Part shown: one piece after another, positions 32,206 through 43,790 of the stretch
How positions within the stretch are numbered: the first letter of the stretch is position 1
Layout of the letters: each line of letters starts with the position of its first letter
DNA from: Roridomyces roridus
Taxonomy: Eukaryota > Basidiomycota > Agaricomycetes > Agaricales > Mycenaceae
Assembly (NCBI GenBank): GCA_029378245.1
Contig: JARKIF010000027.1
Coordinates: 620,001 to 684,000 of the forward strand
Direction: 5' to 3'
DNA length: 64,000 nt
Notes under the pieces: model-generated
What the model was told of the DNA's origin: nothing
Database searches by the model: none
Seen by the model: the letters and a program-made list of their open reading frames with translations, nothing else
Position numbers and translations under genes: made by a program

Positions 32206-33345
32206 TGCCCTCATACGTCCAAGGGAAATTATAATTGAATCCGCACGACGATCTGACCGACTACTCACTGCCTCGAGCGTCTCAATCCAATGACTAGCGC
32301 CCGGCAGCTGAGCGCTTGTTTGCACTTGAGGGGAGTGAGTCGCGCTTCGCGCGGATGTGTCGCACATCAGAGCTGTGTACGTCGCGTCTGTTCAAGCCCG
32401 GGCCCACGCTTGGGGACCCGGAATATATTGATGCTCGATTTGCACGGCACATCCGCCAAGTCTCGAACGGCACGGATGCTTGTACATATATCTCACGTTG
32501 CGAGTCCCCGATCTTGACCACAGATCTAGATCTTCAAACTGTATTTCCAAATTGGGATGTCGTGAACGGTGTACCGTGACAGTTAGGCGCTTACTGTATT
32601 TAGAACTGACAGAGCTCCGGAGTCCTCACGGCATTCCAAGCTTATAATATACTTACACCGCCTAAGAGCTGTCACTTCCACCTCCGCTCCTTCACAGCGC
32701 CGCTCTCTGACGACTACAAGATCCTCCCCAAGGACATCTCCCTCAGGCTAATTTCTTGCTCTGGCGCCCTTCTCAAGTCCGACCTGTTCTCGTCCCGATT
32801 ACCCAATCTTTCATGCCCGTGCCTTGTTGGATGGGGCGGATACTGCTGGACTCCTGTAGGTTGACGATGTTACTCTACTGGCTCGCAGACTGACTTGGCC
32901 GCCGCCCAACTTTGACTGCCAAGTTCCAACTGACTCGACACTAGCGCCAATCCGTTCTTGTCGACAAGCCAAGAGGCGGAAAGAAAAACTGCCCAATTTC
33001 AAGGCTCTGAAAAGGGACCGACCGACGAAATAGGGCAGGAAGTTCCCAGGCTGGTTCGGGTTGATGGGATCAGTGATCTCCGACCCTCAGAACAACTGCT
33101 GGCATTGCTTCATCAACCCCCTCGAGTATTGAATTTTCCGCTGTTCAACTACAACTGATCCGTTGATGGACAGACCGTTGCTGTCAACTCGCACCCGAAA
33201 AGAGCAAACAGGCCGGCAATGGCCTTCCCCATCGGAACCGCCGTGGTAGCACTTCTGGAAGCTGGAATCGGTCACTTAACGATGCCCCGGATCTTCCAGG
33301 TCTCCACACAACCCTCACCACTGAAAAAAAGAAGAGAATGAGGCT

Positions 33346-33535
33346 CTAGGGTGTGGTTTTTAATTCCTGGAGGATTAAAAACAGGTTTATAAACTTGGTT
33401 TACAAAGCGGGGGTGATGGCATCGATGCCTCCCCTTGTGAAAAGCTCTTGCTTTTCCAGCGTGATGAGCTAGGGTGTGGTTTTTAATTCCTGGAGGATTA
33501 AAAACAGGTTTATAAACTTGGTTTACAAACCGGGC
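33346..33535. repeat. Pair of 66-bp direct repeats in the arm
   Basis: Two copies (33346-33411 and 33470-33535) begin CTAGGGTGTGGTTTTTAATT and end near GGTTTACAAA(G/C)CGGG. They contain the palindrome GTTTATAAAC, which recurs again at about 33,568. The mirror copies are at 36,933-37,122. Confidence 0.85.
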
Positions 33536-34862
33536 TGTTCATAAACTGGTTCACAAATTGGGCTGTTTATAAACTGGTTTGTAAACCAAGAGTTTCGTGA
33601 AACCCCTTGTCGCACTGCCTTAGAAAGCGCAAAAACAGCTTCTAGGATAAATTTTTCTCTCCTGGCCTCTCCCCACTCCCTCCTGCATGTCTTCTGTGGA
33701 CATTGGACCTTCATTTTGTACGAAATCAGCTCTCAATATCCATTGGCCCTCTCCGCATCAACGTCAGACGGTGATCGATCAGGCCCTGATCAAGCTCGGT
33801 TTGGACTGCTGCAAGATGTCCACACAGAGTATTTTGGTCCCTCTCTCTAATTTCCTCTCAGACTTGGACAGAATGCAGGTGAATAGATGGTGAAAATCAT
33901 TGATTTCCTCAAACACATTATGCAAGCACATTCAAAAACTGATGAAAAACCAGGTTTATCAATGCCGGTTAATGAACCGGCTCACAAACCAGAGTCAAAA
34001 ATGACACCCTACCGGCTTCACGGTCACTGTCACAAGAAAACCTCCTCGGTGCATTGCCCCGGCCATCTGTCAACCGGCTGCAGCTGCTTCCATTACCGGG
34101 GTTCTCTACAGCTGTTTGACAAGAGTCTTGTTCACTTCTGAAACATCTGTTCTGGTGTCGCTCAGAGCTGTCTCCGTGCTTCCTCTCTCTCTCAAATCTC
34201 CCTTGACAATCGTGGTAGTGCTACTCGAGCACACTCCCGCTTCCCATCTCCCCTTCGGCGGATTGCGAGAATGTTCCAATTTCCACAGCCCCCTGTTCAG
34301 TTATGGAGTGCCTGCTGCGCCGTTACTCACCGATTTCTCACCACCTCCGCCGTCTCTCAAACTTCTCCTTGACAATCGTGGAATGCTCCTAATGGCTCCC
34401 GGATACCGGCTTACTCGCGTTGTAGAAAAGCGAATGCAGCTGTCCTCCAATCCACCAAGCCCGAACCCAAGGACTAGAAAACCCTTCTTGATCTCTGCAT
34501 CCCTTGTCGCCGTTTATCTTGTGTATATACAAATTTGCCAATCCAATGGCAACATCATCCACTGCTTCTGGAAGCTTCGATCCTCCTCGTTCAACAGCCT
34601 AGCAATCGGGATCATAATGTCTATTTGTAAGTTCAAGTTGTAGGTTGTATTTCTTCCCAGCCATTTGTATGGCCCTGCTTCGCAGTCTGACTGTGTGCTG
34701 GCTCTTGAACCATCGCTTGAAAAAATCGGCTTCAGTGCGGCACATCCATCGGATCACGAGATGTCTCTTGGAATGAGTAACCTCTATTCTGGTCTTTCTT
34801 CACGTAAAACACACCTTTACACTTAGGTTTTCTACCACTCTCGACCCGACTGTCTCCAAGTT

Positions 34863-35850
34863 ATGCCCAAATCATCGAGCGAACTATACCGCAGGCTGGC
34901 GTCCCAAAAGCACGGGATACCCCAATTCACGCCTGAACCGAACGACAACCTGCCGGTGGAGTACAAGAAAGTCGGCGTCAGCATCGGGGACATTGGGATA
35001 TGGTCCGACGACTCTTTTGATGTCCTCTTCAATACATGCTGGCCGGCAGAGCATTCCATTAATGGAGTCCACGGCGTTCCCAAGGATTTCATACCTTTCC
35101 CTCTCAACACTCGCGACATCTCGAGGCGGCCCTATCACTCTGCTGGCTCCGTTATTGCGAGTGCCAAGGTGGCGGAGGTTAACTTGGCCGTTGGGGCGTC
35201 GTCAACCGTTTCCCCGTGCGTGCCCTTATCACTGTTCACTGAAACGCACACCAACGTACTGCAGCTTTGTTCCAGCCACTCTGGGGAGCAGCCTGAGCTT
35301 CACAATCCAGTCAAAGCAGGGTGCAATCCTGGTCTTGCCTGAGGGCGCAACTCGCGAGAATCTTCTCCCAGTTGAAGCCTTTCGGGCACACGTCAGGAAG
35401 TCTTCCGCGCAGTGGTACAATTTCGCACGGGACCGCCTACCAATGTCCGGTTCGCTCTTCGTCGTAACAGGTTGCGATAAAACAGCGTCGTGGGGCATTG
35501 CGACCGTGTCGGAAACGCGCGGAACCATTGGATTTTCTCTCAACTTCACGGTGGCAGGCGTTGCGGAAGGAACATTGGTGCCGCGGTACGAGTGGCGGGA
35601 CTTTGGTTCGGCCACGGTTCGCACTTCACCTCAGTATGGGCTACCTCGGATGGAGAATCAGTGTGTTTTCATTCGTGGATTTTTCGTACCCCGAGAGATA
35701 CTTCTGCTGACTTACATGATGGATAAGTTTTTATCCCGTGGGTTGCAGCGATATCTCAAGGAGCGAAGAGATACGAAAGATGGAGAGTCCCATATGAAGA
35801 AAACCTCAAAGCAAGGCGGGCCAGAGCTTGTGCGTGTTAAACCACTTTGA
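34863..35850 (+). CDS. Hypothetical Agaricomycete protein in the palindrome spacer
   Basis: Two exons (34863-35215, 35265-35850) give 312 aa. It is clearly related to the N-terminal half of the protein at 50,022-52,341. Shared motifs include LPVEYKKVGVSIGDIG (against LPAEYGYRGVSIGDVG), FDVLFNTCWPAEHSIN (against FDFFFNIYLPADHPIN), the GAILVLPEGA/GAVLALPLGS strand and GSLFVVTGCDKTASWGIA/GSLYLITGWEKARAWGIA. No domain with known function is recognised. The C-terminus is basic and the long acidic tail of the relative is absent. This is the only gene in the single-copy spacer between the palindrome arms. Confidence 0.75.
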
Positions 35851-36087
35851 ATGTAAATGTTATTCATGACATGCGCACCTTACAGACTGGGTGATAATGC
35901 ATGTTGCAGTCAGGACAATATCTCCTACTCGGACCCAATCCTTCTACATATGTAACGTCTTTTTGAAATGTGTTGCCGACCAAGAGGTCAGATTATTGAG
36001 AGGGCGATCCGCTAAAACAAATGAAATCAACGAACGAAATCCAACAAGTCTTCTGTGCGATAACGGGGGATTGATCTTGCTCCGTAG

Positions 36088-38664
36088 CACGATTGTCAAG
36101 GAGAAGTTTGAGAGACGGCGGAGGTGGTGAGAAATCGGTGAGTAACGGCGCAGCAGGCACTCCATAACTGAACAGGGGGCTGTGGAAATTGGAACATTCT
36201 CGCAATCCGCCGAAGGGGAGATGGGAAGCGGGAGTGTGCTCGAGTAGCACTACCACGATTGTCAAGGGAGATTTGAGAGAGAGAGGAAGCACGGAGACAG
36301 CTCTGAGCGACACCAGAACAGATGTTTCAGAAGTGAACAAGACTCTTGTCAAACAGCTGTAGAGAACCCCGGTAATGGAAGCAGCTGCAGCCGGTTGACA
36401 GATGGCCGGGGCAATGCACCGAGGAGGTTTTCTTGTGACAGTGACCGTGAAGCCGGTAGGGTGTCATTTTTGACTCTGGTTTGTGAGCCGGTTCATTAAC
36501 CGGCATTGATAAACCTGGTTTTTCATCAGTTTTTGAATGTGCTTGCATAATGTGTTTGAGGAAATCAATGATTTTCACCATCTATTCACCTGCATTCTGT
36601 CCAAGTCTGAGAGGAAATTAGAGAGAGGGACCAAAATACTCTGTGTGGACATCTTGCAGCAGTCCAAACCGAGCTTGATCAGGGCCTGATCGATCACCGT
36701 CTGACGTTGATGCGGAGAGGGCCAATGGATATTGAGAGCTGATTTCGTACAAAATGAAGGTCCAATGTCCACAGAAGACATGCAGGAGGGAGTGGGGAGA
36801 GGCCAGGAGAGAAAAATTTATCCTAGAAGCTGTTTTTGCGCTTTCTAAGGCAGTGCGACAAGGGGTTTCACGAAACTCTTGGTTTACAAACCAGTTTATA
36901 AACAGCCCAATTTGTGAACCAGTTTATGAACAGCCCGGTTTGTAAACCAAGTTTATAAACCTGTTTTTAATCCTCCAGGAATTAAAAACCACACCCTAGC
37001 TCATCACGCTGGAAAAGCAAGAGCTTTTCACAAGGGGAGGCATCGATGCCATCACCCCCGCTTTGTAAACCAAGTTTATAAACCTGTTTTTAATCCTCCA
37101 GGAATTAAAAACCACACCCTAGAGCCTCATTCTCTTCTTTTTTTCAGTGGTGAGGGTTGTGTGGAGACCTGGAAGATCCGGGGCATCGTTAAGTGACCGA
37201 TTCCAGCTTCCAGAAGTGCTACCACGGCGGTTCCGATGGGGAAGGCCATTGCCGGCCTGTTTGCTCTTTTCGGGTGCGAGTTGACAGCAACGGTCTGTCC
37301 ATCAACGGATCAGTTGTAGTTGAACAGCGGAAAATTCAATACTCGAGGGGGTTGATGAAGCAATGCCAGCAGTTGTTCTGAGGGTCGGAGATCACTGATC
37401 CCATCAACCCGAACCAGCCTGGGAACTTCCTGCCCTATTTCGTCGGTCGGTCCCTTTTCAGAGCCTTGAAATTGGGCAGTTTTTCTTTCCGCCTCTTGGC
37501 TTGTCGACAAGAACGGATTGGCGCTAGTGTCGAGTCAGTTGGAACTTGGCAGTCAAAGTTGGGCGGCGGCCAAGTCAGTCTGCGAGCCAGTAGAGTAACA
37601 TCGTCAACCTACAGGAGTCCAGCAGTATCCGCCCCATCCAACAAGGCACGGGCATGAAAGATTGGGTAATCGGGACGAGAACAGGTCGGACTTGAGAAGG
37701 GCGCCAGAGCAAGAAATTAGCCTGAGGGAGATGTCCTTGGGGAGGATCTTGTAGTCGTCAGAGAGCGGCGCTGTGAAGGAGCGGAGGTGGAAGTGACAGC
37801 TCTTAGGCGGTGTAAGTATATTATAAGCTTGGAATGCCGTGAGGACTCCGGAGCTCTGTCAGTTCTAAATACAGTAAGCGCCTAACTGTCACGGTACACC
37901 GTTCACGACATCCCAATTTGGAAATACAGTTTGAAGATCTAGATCTGTGGTCAAGATCGGGGACTCGCAACGTGAGATATATGTACAAGCATCCGTGCCG
38001 TTCGAGACTTGGCGGATGTGCCGTGCAAATCGAGCATCAATATATTCCGGGTCCCCAAGCGTGGGCCCGGGCTTGAACAGACGCGACGTACACAGCTCTG
38101 ATGTGCGACACATCCGCGCGAAGCGCGACTCACTCCCCTCAAGTGCAAACAAGCGCTCAGCTGCTGGGCGCTAGTCATTGGATTGAGACGCTCGAGGCAG
38201 TGAGTAGTCGGTCAGATCGTCGTGCGGATTCAATTATAATTTCCCTTGGACGTATGAGGGCACAATTCAACCACCCGCGTAAACCTTTGGGGGACCATCG
38301 GAGGGGATCCTCGGCACCATGGGCTTGCCTGGGCACTGAATCCCGTCAACCAACCGTCCGAGAGAGTGACGCCGTCGACGAAGACTGACGCCGAGAACTG
38401 TCCAGTTGTATGAGGGAAGATGCAAGATTGGCAGGCCCACGTGACAACTGATCGACTTGACCGGAACCACAACGACGGAGCTCGTCGTCGCTCGAGGGCC
38501 GAGGCTGCATGATTGGCGGAAGAAATCGCTCGGTTGCAGCTCCTGGTCGACAACCTCACTGCAAAACGCGACCGACTGACGGACCACATTGATCCGTACC
38601 TTGCGTTCGTCTCTCCGGCTGGCCGAATGCCAGACACCATTGTCTGAGACATCTTCTCGTCTCA
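36088..38664. repeat. Right arm of the near-perfect inverted repeat
   Basis: Reverse complement of 31,804-34,380. The inner boundary is at CACGATTGTC (36,088) and the outer boundary at TCGTCTCA (38,664). Its outer end falls inside a gene resembling RCE1. It carries mirror copies of the relics and repeats described in the left arm. Confidence 0.95.
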
Positions 38665-39111
38665 CCACCCAGCTAACGAAAGTCTCCACGAAATGATACT
38701 TGAAAGAGACTTCCTTTGTCCTGGAAGTGCCGATGCGAGGTAGTGTCCGTATATGGGACCAATGAAGAGCAAGGGCGTCTGCAGACAAGACAGGACGCTA
38801 GGAGACCATTGAACGCTTAGTAGCCGCATAGTCATCGTGATCGGGTCTTGTGTCTTCATTCTGAGCTTCAATGTAGGAAAATACGCACCTCCGCAGCTAA
38901 GCACACACGCGATCGTCACCGCCGTCAAGTGCGCTCGGATCACAGCAGGATCGTCCCTGCCGACAGGCTGGAACTTGAGTCGCGCATCGTACGCGCTGAA
39001 GCGGATTCGGGCGTTCTTTGCCACGTATAAAGAGCCGACGTAGGAGATTGAGAGGCCGAAAGCGAGGAGGTGGGCTGTGTGCATGGAGAGCGGCGGATTG
39101 GAGGAGGCCAT
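38665..39111 (-). pseudogene. RCE1: 5' part of a CAAX protease (RCE1-like), truncated
   Basis: From ATG at 39,111 the minus strand reads HLLAFGLSISYVGSLYVAKN, then RDDPAVIRAHLTAV, and after a further segment TPLLFIGPIYGHYLASALPG and FKYHFVETFVSW. This matches the N-terminal membrane region of fungal RCE1, the ER membrane protease that removes -aaX from prenylated proteins. The conserved continuation (RNYLVGPITEE, with the catalytic Glu pair) is missing because the palindrome arm begins right after W-V. It is therefore an inactive fragment. Family assignment is from motif memory and moderately sure. Confidence 0.6.
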
Positions 39112-39370
39112 GCCAAGCGCGTTCAGAGACAGAGATACAGCACAAGAAACTTGACCGAGACGAGAGCAAGACGAGTCGGAGGGACGATGATCGTTCTGGA
39201 CAAAAGAGACTGATGGGTCCGAACAAAAACTCATTGATTGCCGGCATTCACGGTCATGTGAGACACGCGGTCGATCACGTCGCCATGTACGCTTTTGCAA
39301 GGACTTGGGTTCTGTTTAAATATCCGACCCGCACGTGCAGCCTGAGTGGATCATTGGTACAAGTATCGTG

Positions 39371-40694
39371 CTACTCGGCTGCGACATGCCGCTCATTGTC
39401 ATGCATTGTGGCAATAATCAAACCGAGATATAATGTTCCTAATGCAAATATCGAACTTGTGATAACTTGCGGGCGGATTGCTTTCACCAAAAATGGACCG
39501 GTTTTAATTGTGGTATTTGGCTCGCTGGTATCAGCGGCTGAGCGCCAAAGAAACGCCAGAACCAGGAGGGCAAAGTAGAACACGCCCCTGTAGTTTCCTC
39601 TGAGTCAACAATAAAACACTGATGAGTAGGACTGGACCTCTCACCATATTATCCACGCAAGGGGCATAGACAACGCAATCCACGGGTTCCAAAAACCATT
39701 TGATGTCCCATGTAGCACCAATTCAAACCTCTCTCGTTCGCAGATGACTCGTCCGAATCTGATCGAGAACAGCAAAGCGAAGAGGGCACCAAAGAAGAGG
39801 CAGACCATCGAAAGTTGTACAAGGATGCGGACCACAGGGTCATATGAGGCGCCAGGCAGTTGCAGTATAGTGAACAGCAGGCTATGATAGGGGGTGGTTA
39901 GTACATGGTCGCTCATTCTCAAATATGACGCAGAGAAACTGACCCGAAGAGTATGCCTGCGGCCGTTCCCATCTGATTCCATTCAGCTATCCAGCGCTGA
40001 TACGTTTGGTAGGCTTTTTCAGTATTCCCAGGCAATATTTCAACGTGCCGCATATCCTGGCGATATCGAACCGGAAGGCCGAGCAACGTGAACATGTATA
40101 TGAGCCGAATGGCCCTGAAAAAAGTGGAGACACTGTGCGTGCAGCTGAGGAAAGTGTTATGAGACAGCGACAAATTAACATAAGTACAAATACTCACATG
40201 CGAAAGGTAGAAACCGAAAGAGTTTCCAGAGCATCCGGGGTAGCGTAGCCAACAGGAATACTGGGGACCGGTGGCATATTGGACGGAGGATAGCGAAAAG
40301 TATCGGTTTGCGTCAGTGATTCTGGGATCGATGGGCTGTTCGTAAAAGAGTCAGTTTGCGACATCTGTACTGGTTGGCTGCTCTTTGAAAGGCTGTTCAC
40401 AAAGGGTTGCTGCGCTGTACGGCTGCTCCCTGCAACATATTTACACTCTACACCTTTCCTCTCGCAGCGTGCGCAGGGATGATCCACCGATTCAGTAAGG
40501 CACTATAAAACTCAGTGGAGAAATGAGGTCTGTAACGAAAGCGGTTGACCTTGATCTTGCGCATCCGACAATTGGTGCATGCCACAGGAATCCGGCGTTG
40601 TATCAGCCTTTCGAGTGATTCCTGCTTATTGTTTTGTGGTCAAAACCCCAGAGGAATCTTGTGACTATGAGACGGTTACCGCTGTGTCTGCCAT
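39371..40694 (-). CDS. Zn2Cys6 domain fused to a multi-pass membrane region
   Basis: Six exons (40694-40680, 40624-40550, 40502-40198, 40114-39944, 39881-39645, 39587-39371) sum to 1,020 nt, or 339 aa. Residues ~20-50 form a fungal binuclear zinc cluster: ACTNCRMRKIK then CLTESVDHPCARCERKG and VECKY, with all six Cys present. A Ser/Thr/Pro linker follows. Four hydrophobic segments then appear: IRLIYMFTLLGLPV; AAGILFGLLFTILQL; LVQLSMVCLFFGALFALLF; and a C-terminal pair around LAWIIWGVFYFALLVLAFLW and IFALGTLYLGLIIA. Zn2Cys6 proteins normally bind DNA in the nucleus; membrane anchoring suggests regulated release or a non-DNA role. The RCE1 fragment lies 260 bp beyond its 3' end. Confidence 0.8.
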
Positions 40695-40699
40695 CTGTG

Positions 40700-42030
40700 G
40701 TTTGAGCTAGACAGGCATTGCACGGATTAAATGTTGGAAGGAAGGCTGTTGAGCACAGCCGATTGAGATACATGACATAGCACATGACGACAGGATGTGT
40801 GAAGGAACGAAGATTTAAACGCCGAAACGACGTTATATTTTGAGACGATCTACAGCTTTTTTGGCGCGCGTATACAGCTGCAATGGGAGGCAAGGGGAGA
40901 GGCACTCGCCGCTCACCGGGAGGAGACGCCACACGAGATTTTACGACCTCCCACACCATCCCAGGCACCGGCGAACACGTCGTCGTCGGGGATCTCGACG
41001 ATGTTGACTTCGCGCGCGAGTTTGGCTCCTGGCAGCCTGCTAGGTGCTCCAGAAATGCAAGGGCTATATCGTGGCATAATCACATAAAAATAGGGAATAT
41101 TCACACCTGCATGCAGAAACGCCCGAACTCGACACATTTCCGTTGACGACCCACCGCCCCTTGTATCTTTGGGAGTGTCAGCCGCAGCCCGCTTCCTGTA
41201 CACGTCTTTCCAATCGCACACGGACTCCAAGTCCGAGTCTGCAGCCACGCACCGCCATGAGATTAGAGAACGCCTCCGACAAGACATCCGTTATGGAAAG
41301 CTGCAGCACTCCACTGCAAACTGAGAGAATGTCTTGGCGTTTGGGCGTTTGTCGCCTGTGCGCGCATGAGGTTGATTTCCTCCTTTGACGTGCGGTCCAT
41401 CAGGGCGGGGACCTAGTACAGGATGTCGTAGATGTGTACTGCGGGGCCATGTCCTCGGCGTACGCTATTGCGTCGAGTTGCCCTTATGTCGCTCAGGCGG
41501 GGCCGGCGACGGAGACGATCGGGTCGAGTGTCAGGCCAGGTGGTCAAAGACAAAGACGTCGTAAGAGATGAGAACCCCTGGGCGAAGAGGCGGGAGGCGC
41601 GCATGGAGAGGGTTGGATCGGTGGTGGTTCAGGCCATTTCAATTGTATTCAGAATCGTGTCCCCAGAGATACCACAGAAGAGCTTTACCGAGTCCAAACC
41701 GAGTCAGCGATCGTTCTGGAGAAAAGAGACTGATGGGTCCGAACAAAAGCTGATGGCGGCGTTAGTATTCACGGTCATGTGACGCACGTGGTCGAACTAC
41801 GCAGCCGCCTTCGGTAGCCTTTCTTTCGGTTCGGTACGGTGTCTCTATGGCGACCTTTCCTTCCACGTTATTTAGTGTATATCATTTTCGTTCAGCAGCC
41901 GAGCCTACTGTGTTGTACACTGTACTTCAACTCAACGCAATTGACGCCCGTCGCCCGACGACACCCAGTAGTTTGTAATTAAATTGTAGCCGTGTAGTGT
42001 ACTGGATTCTCTATATTATGTTGTTTGAAA
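40700..42030. other. No gene recognised; contains a copy of RCE1 upstream DNA
   Basis: About 41,700-41,790 matches 39,175-39,270, the region just upstream of the RCE1-like start (landmarks GATCGTTCTGGA, AGAGACTGATGGGTCCGAAC, ATTCACGGTCATGTGA). Another minus-strand open frame at 40,913-41,287 has no recognisable domain. The rest is flank of the F-box gene. Confidence 0.5.
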
Positions 42031-43476
42031 CTACGACGACGACCACCTCGGTGGACGAAAATCGTCCCACTTGTACGAAAAATGTGTGTGATCCACCTCG
42101 AGCTGGCGCAGCGTTGCATGCGCTGGGGAATCAAGGTAGCGATTTGAGTCGCAGTTTGGGACAAGATACAGACGTACTTTGAATTCCGACTTGACGAACG
42201 CCGATGCCACACGCGGCAATCTGGACATGACGAAGTCCAGGAAAATCTCGGGAGTGAATGCGCGTCGAGAAACGCACGCAAAGTAGGAGAGTCGGGGTAC
42301 AACCGTCGACGTCATGCGACGCAGGAAGCTGTCGGTGACAAGCGGCAGTGGGTCGTCCTTGGGAGAGTCCCCGACTCGCAGGCGCTCGAGCGCCCCAAGG
42401 GCAGAAAGAATCTCCAGCACTTGATCCTCTGAGATGGCCAGCTCCTCTAGCGTGAGCGTTTTCAGACAGCGGCTGAAAGCGGAACGGTCACATAGACCGA
42501 GGAATGACGAGTGCTGGCCTGACGACCAGGCAAGCGTCGACTTTGGATACTCTTCAAATATGAGAAAGAGGATCTCCAAACTGGGCAGAGTGAGGCAACC
42601 GAAGAGCTGGCTCAGCGCTAGGGTCAAGTGGTGCGGACGAACCCGAGCAGTGATTCTGCACCCGAAAGTAGCCAGCGAAGCCGTTATGGGCGGAAGGGAT
42701 AGGACCAAGTCGCGATCCTCGTGTACAACAAAGCGGTCTAGGTCGAGAGTGAGGTGGAATCCGGCTGCGTCGGGCAGTTGGGGCACCAAGTGTAGGATGG
42801 ATTGGAGTTCATTGTGAAGCGGCACCACCAAGCATACAAAAGTCCTGAGTTGCTTGCAGAGGGTCGTGACGTTTTTCATGGGTAGTAGAGGGGCAGGAAT
42901 GAGGAGGTGGGTCAAGGCCGGGGCGACTTCGAGAAAGTCGAGCGGAGCAACAGGTTTGCTGTGCTCAACACGAACTTCCGAGTGCATCTCCAACCTGGTG
43001 AGACGCGGCAATCGGCCCCGCAGTGCCGATGTATCCAAGCCTTTGAAGGAACACGCGAAATGGATGGTTTCCCATCGATGCGAGTGCTGCGCCAGTAGAT
43101 CAAATATGCGGGGATGAGGTGAATGGCGGTCGAACGTTTTTGCTCGGAACAGCACTGAGAGTGGTGCATCACGGCTGCGAGCCAGACAGGCCTTCAGGAG
43201 GCTGAGCGTCTGCTCGAGAGCGCCCTCTGTTATCCCATGAATTTCGATATTCGACCACAACGTAGGAGTCTCGAGAGCAATTCCGTGCCACCTCGAGCAG
43301 ACTCGGGAGAGAGATAGCAGAGGAGAATTTGCGACCCGCTCCAACTCCGTCTGTAGCGACAGATTCGGGATGCGCGAATCCAAGAGGTCCGGAAAGACCT
43401 CGGCGATCGCAGAGAGGAAAATGTTTGCGAGTGTTTCATTGGAAAGAGAGTGAATACGACTCGTTAGGTGTGCCAT
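42031..43476 (-). CDS. F-box/LRR-like protein (intact, 481 aa)
   Basis: A single exon from ATG at 43,476. The N-terminal F-box-like segment is SRIHSLSNETLANIFLS then SRVCSRWHGIALETPTLW. Leu-rich repeats follow with SALRGRLPRLTRLEM and LERLRVGDSPKD. It is a diverged paralogue of the 19,955-21,391 family, collinear over its whole length. Expected role: SCF substrate adaptor; substrate unknown. Frame and length are intact, unlike two of its three relatives here. Confidence 0.85.
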   Translation of the reverse strand: MAHLTSRIHSLSNETLANIFLSAIAEVFPDLLDSRIPNLSLQTELERVANSPLLSLSRVCSRWHGIALETPTLWSNIEIHGITEGALEQTLSLLKACLARSRDAPLSVLFRAKTFDRHSPHPRIFDLLAQHSHRWETIHFACSFKGLDTSALRGRLPRLTRLEMHSEVRVEHSKPVAPLDFLEVAPALTHLLIPAPLLPMKNVTTLCKQLRTFVCLVVPLHNELQSILHLVPQLPDAAGFHLTLDLDRFVVHEDRDLVLSLPPITASLATFGCRITARVRPHHLTLALSQLFGCLTLPSLEILFLIFEEYPKSTLAWSSGQHSSFLGLCDRSAFSRCLKTLTLEELAISEDQVLEILSALGALERLRVGDSPKDDPLPLVTDSFLRRMTSTVVPRLSYFACVSRRAFTPEIFLDFVMSRLPRVASAFVKSEFKVRLYLVPNCDSNRYLDSPAHATLRQLEVDHTHFSYKWDDFRPPRWSSS

Positions 43477-43619
43477 TGGTGAATCTGACTCAGATTCGGC
43501 GTCCCCTTATACATACCCTCGCTCAGATGATCGATCAGGCCAGGATCCACCGCACAGCAAAGTCTCCTAAAGTGCTCGGCTTCTTCTAGGGGCATTTATT
43601 CAACGTCACGGTTTCAAGT

Positions 43620-43790
43620 CTTTGGGAGAGGGAAGAAAGCACCGACCCATAAGTAATTCCGAAATCCCAACCAACTGCAGAAAGTCTCCACGAAATGATA
43701 CTTGAAAAAGTAGTTCCTTTGTCCTGGGAGCATCGATGCGAGGTAGCCACTGTATATCGGACCAATGAAGAGCAAGGAACGAGAACGCAC
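43620..43790 (-). pseudogene. RCE1-like fragment 2
   Basis: The minus strand reads LLFIGPIYSGYLASMLPGQ and then FKYHFVETFCSWLGFRNYL, equivalent to the segment near 38,670-38,780, and extends a little further into the conserved RNYL. It is then interrupted. No start or catalytic part is present. Confidence 0.55.

Larger units (their letters stand above)
31804..34380. repeat. Left arm of a near-perfect 2,577-bp inverted repeat
   Basis: Positions i in this arm and 70,468-i in the right arm are complementary throughout, with no net insertion or deletion. By eye I found only two mismatches: 31,832 against 38,636 and 32,303 against 38,165. The arm contains gene relics and a repeat but no gene I can support as active. 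The outer end cuts an F-box pseudogene. Confidence 0.95.

Noticed and set aside
31804..38664. Treating the whole palindrome as a transposon with very long terminal repeats
   Set aside because: No target duplication, no transposase, and both ends cut different genes at short microhomology. A rearrangement or fold-back explains it better.
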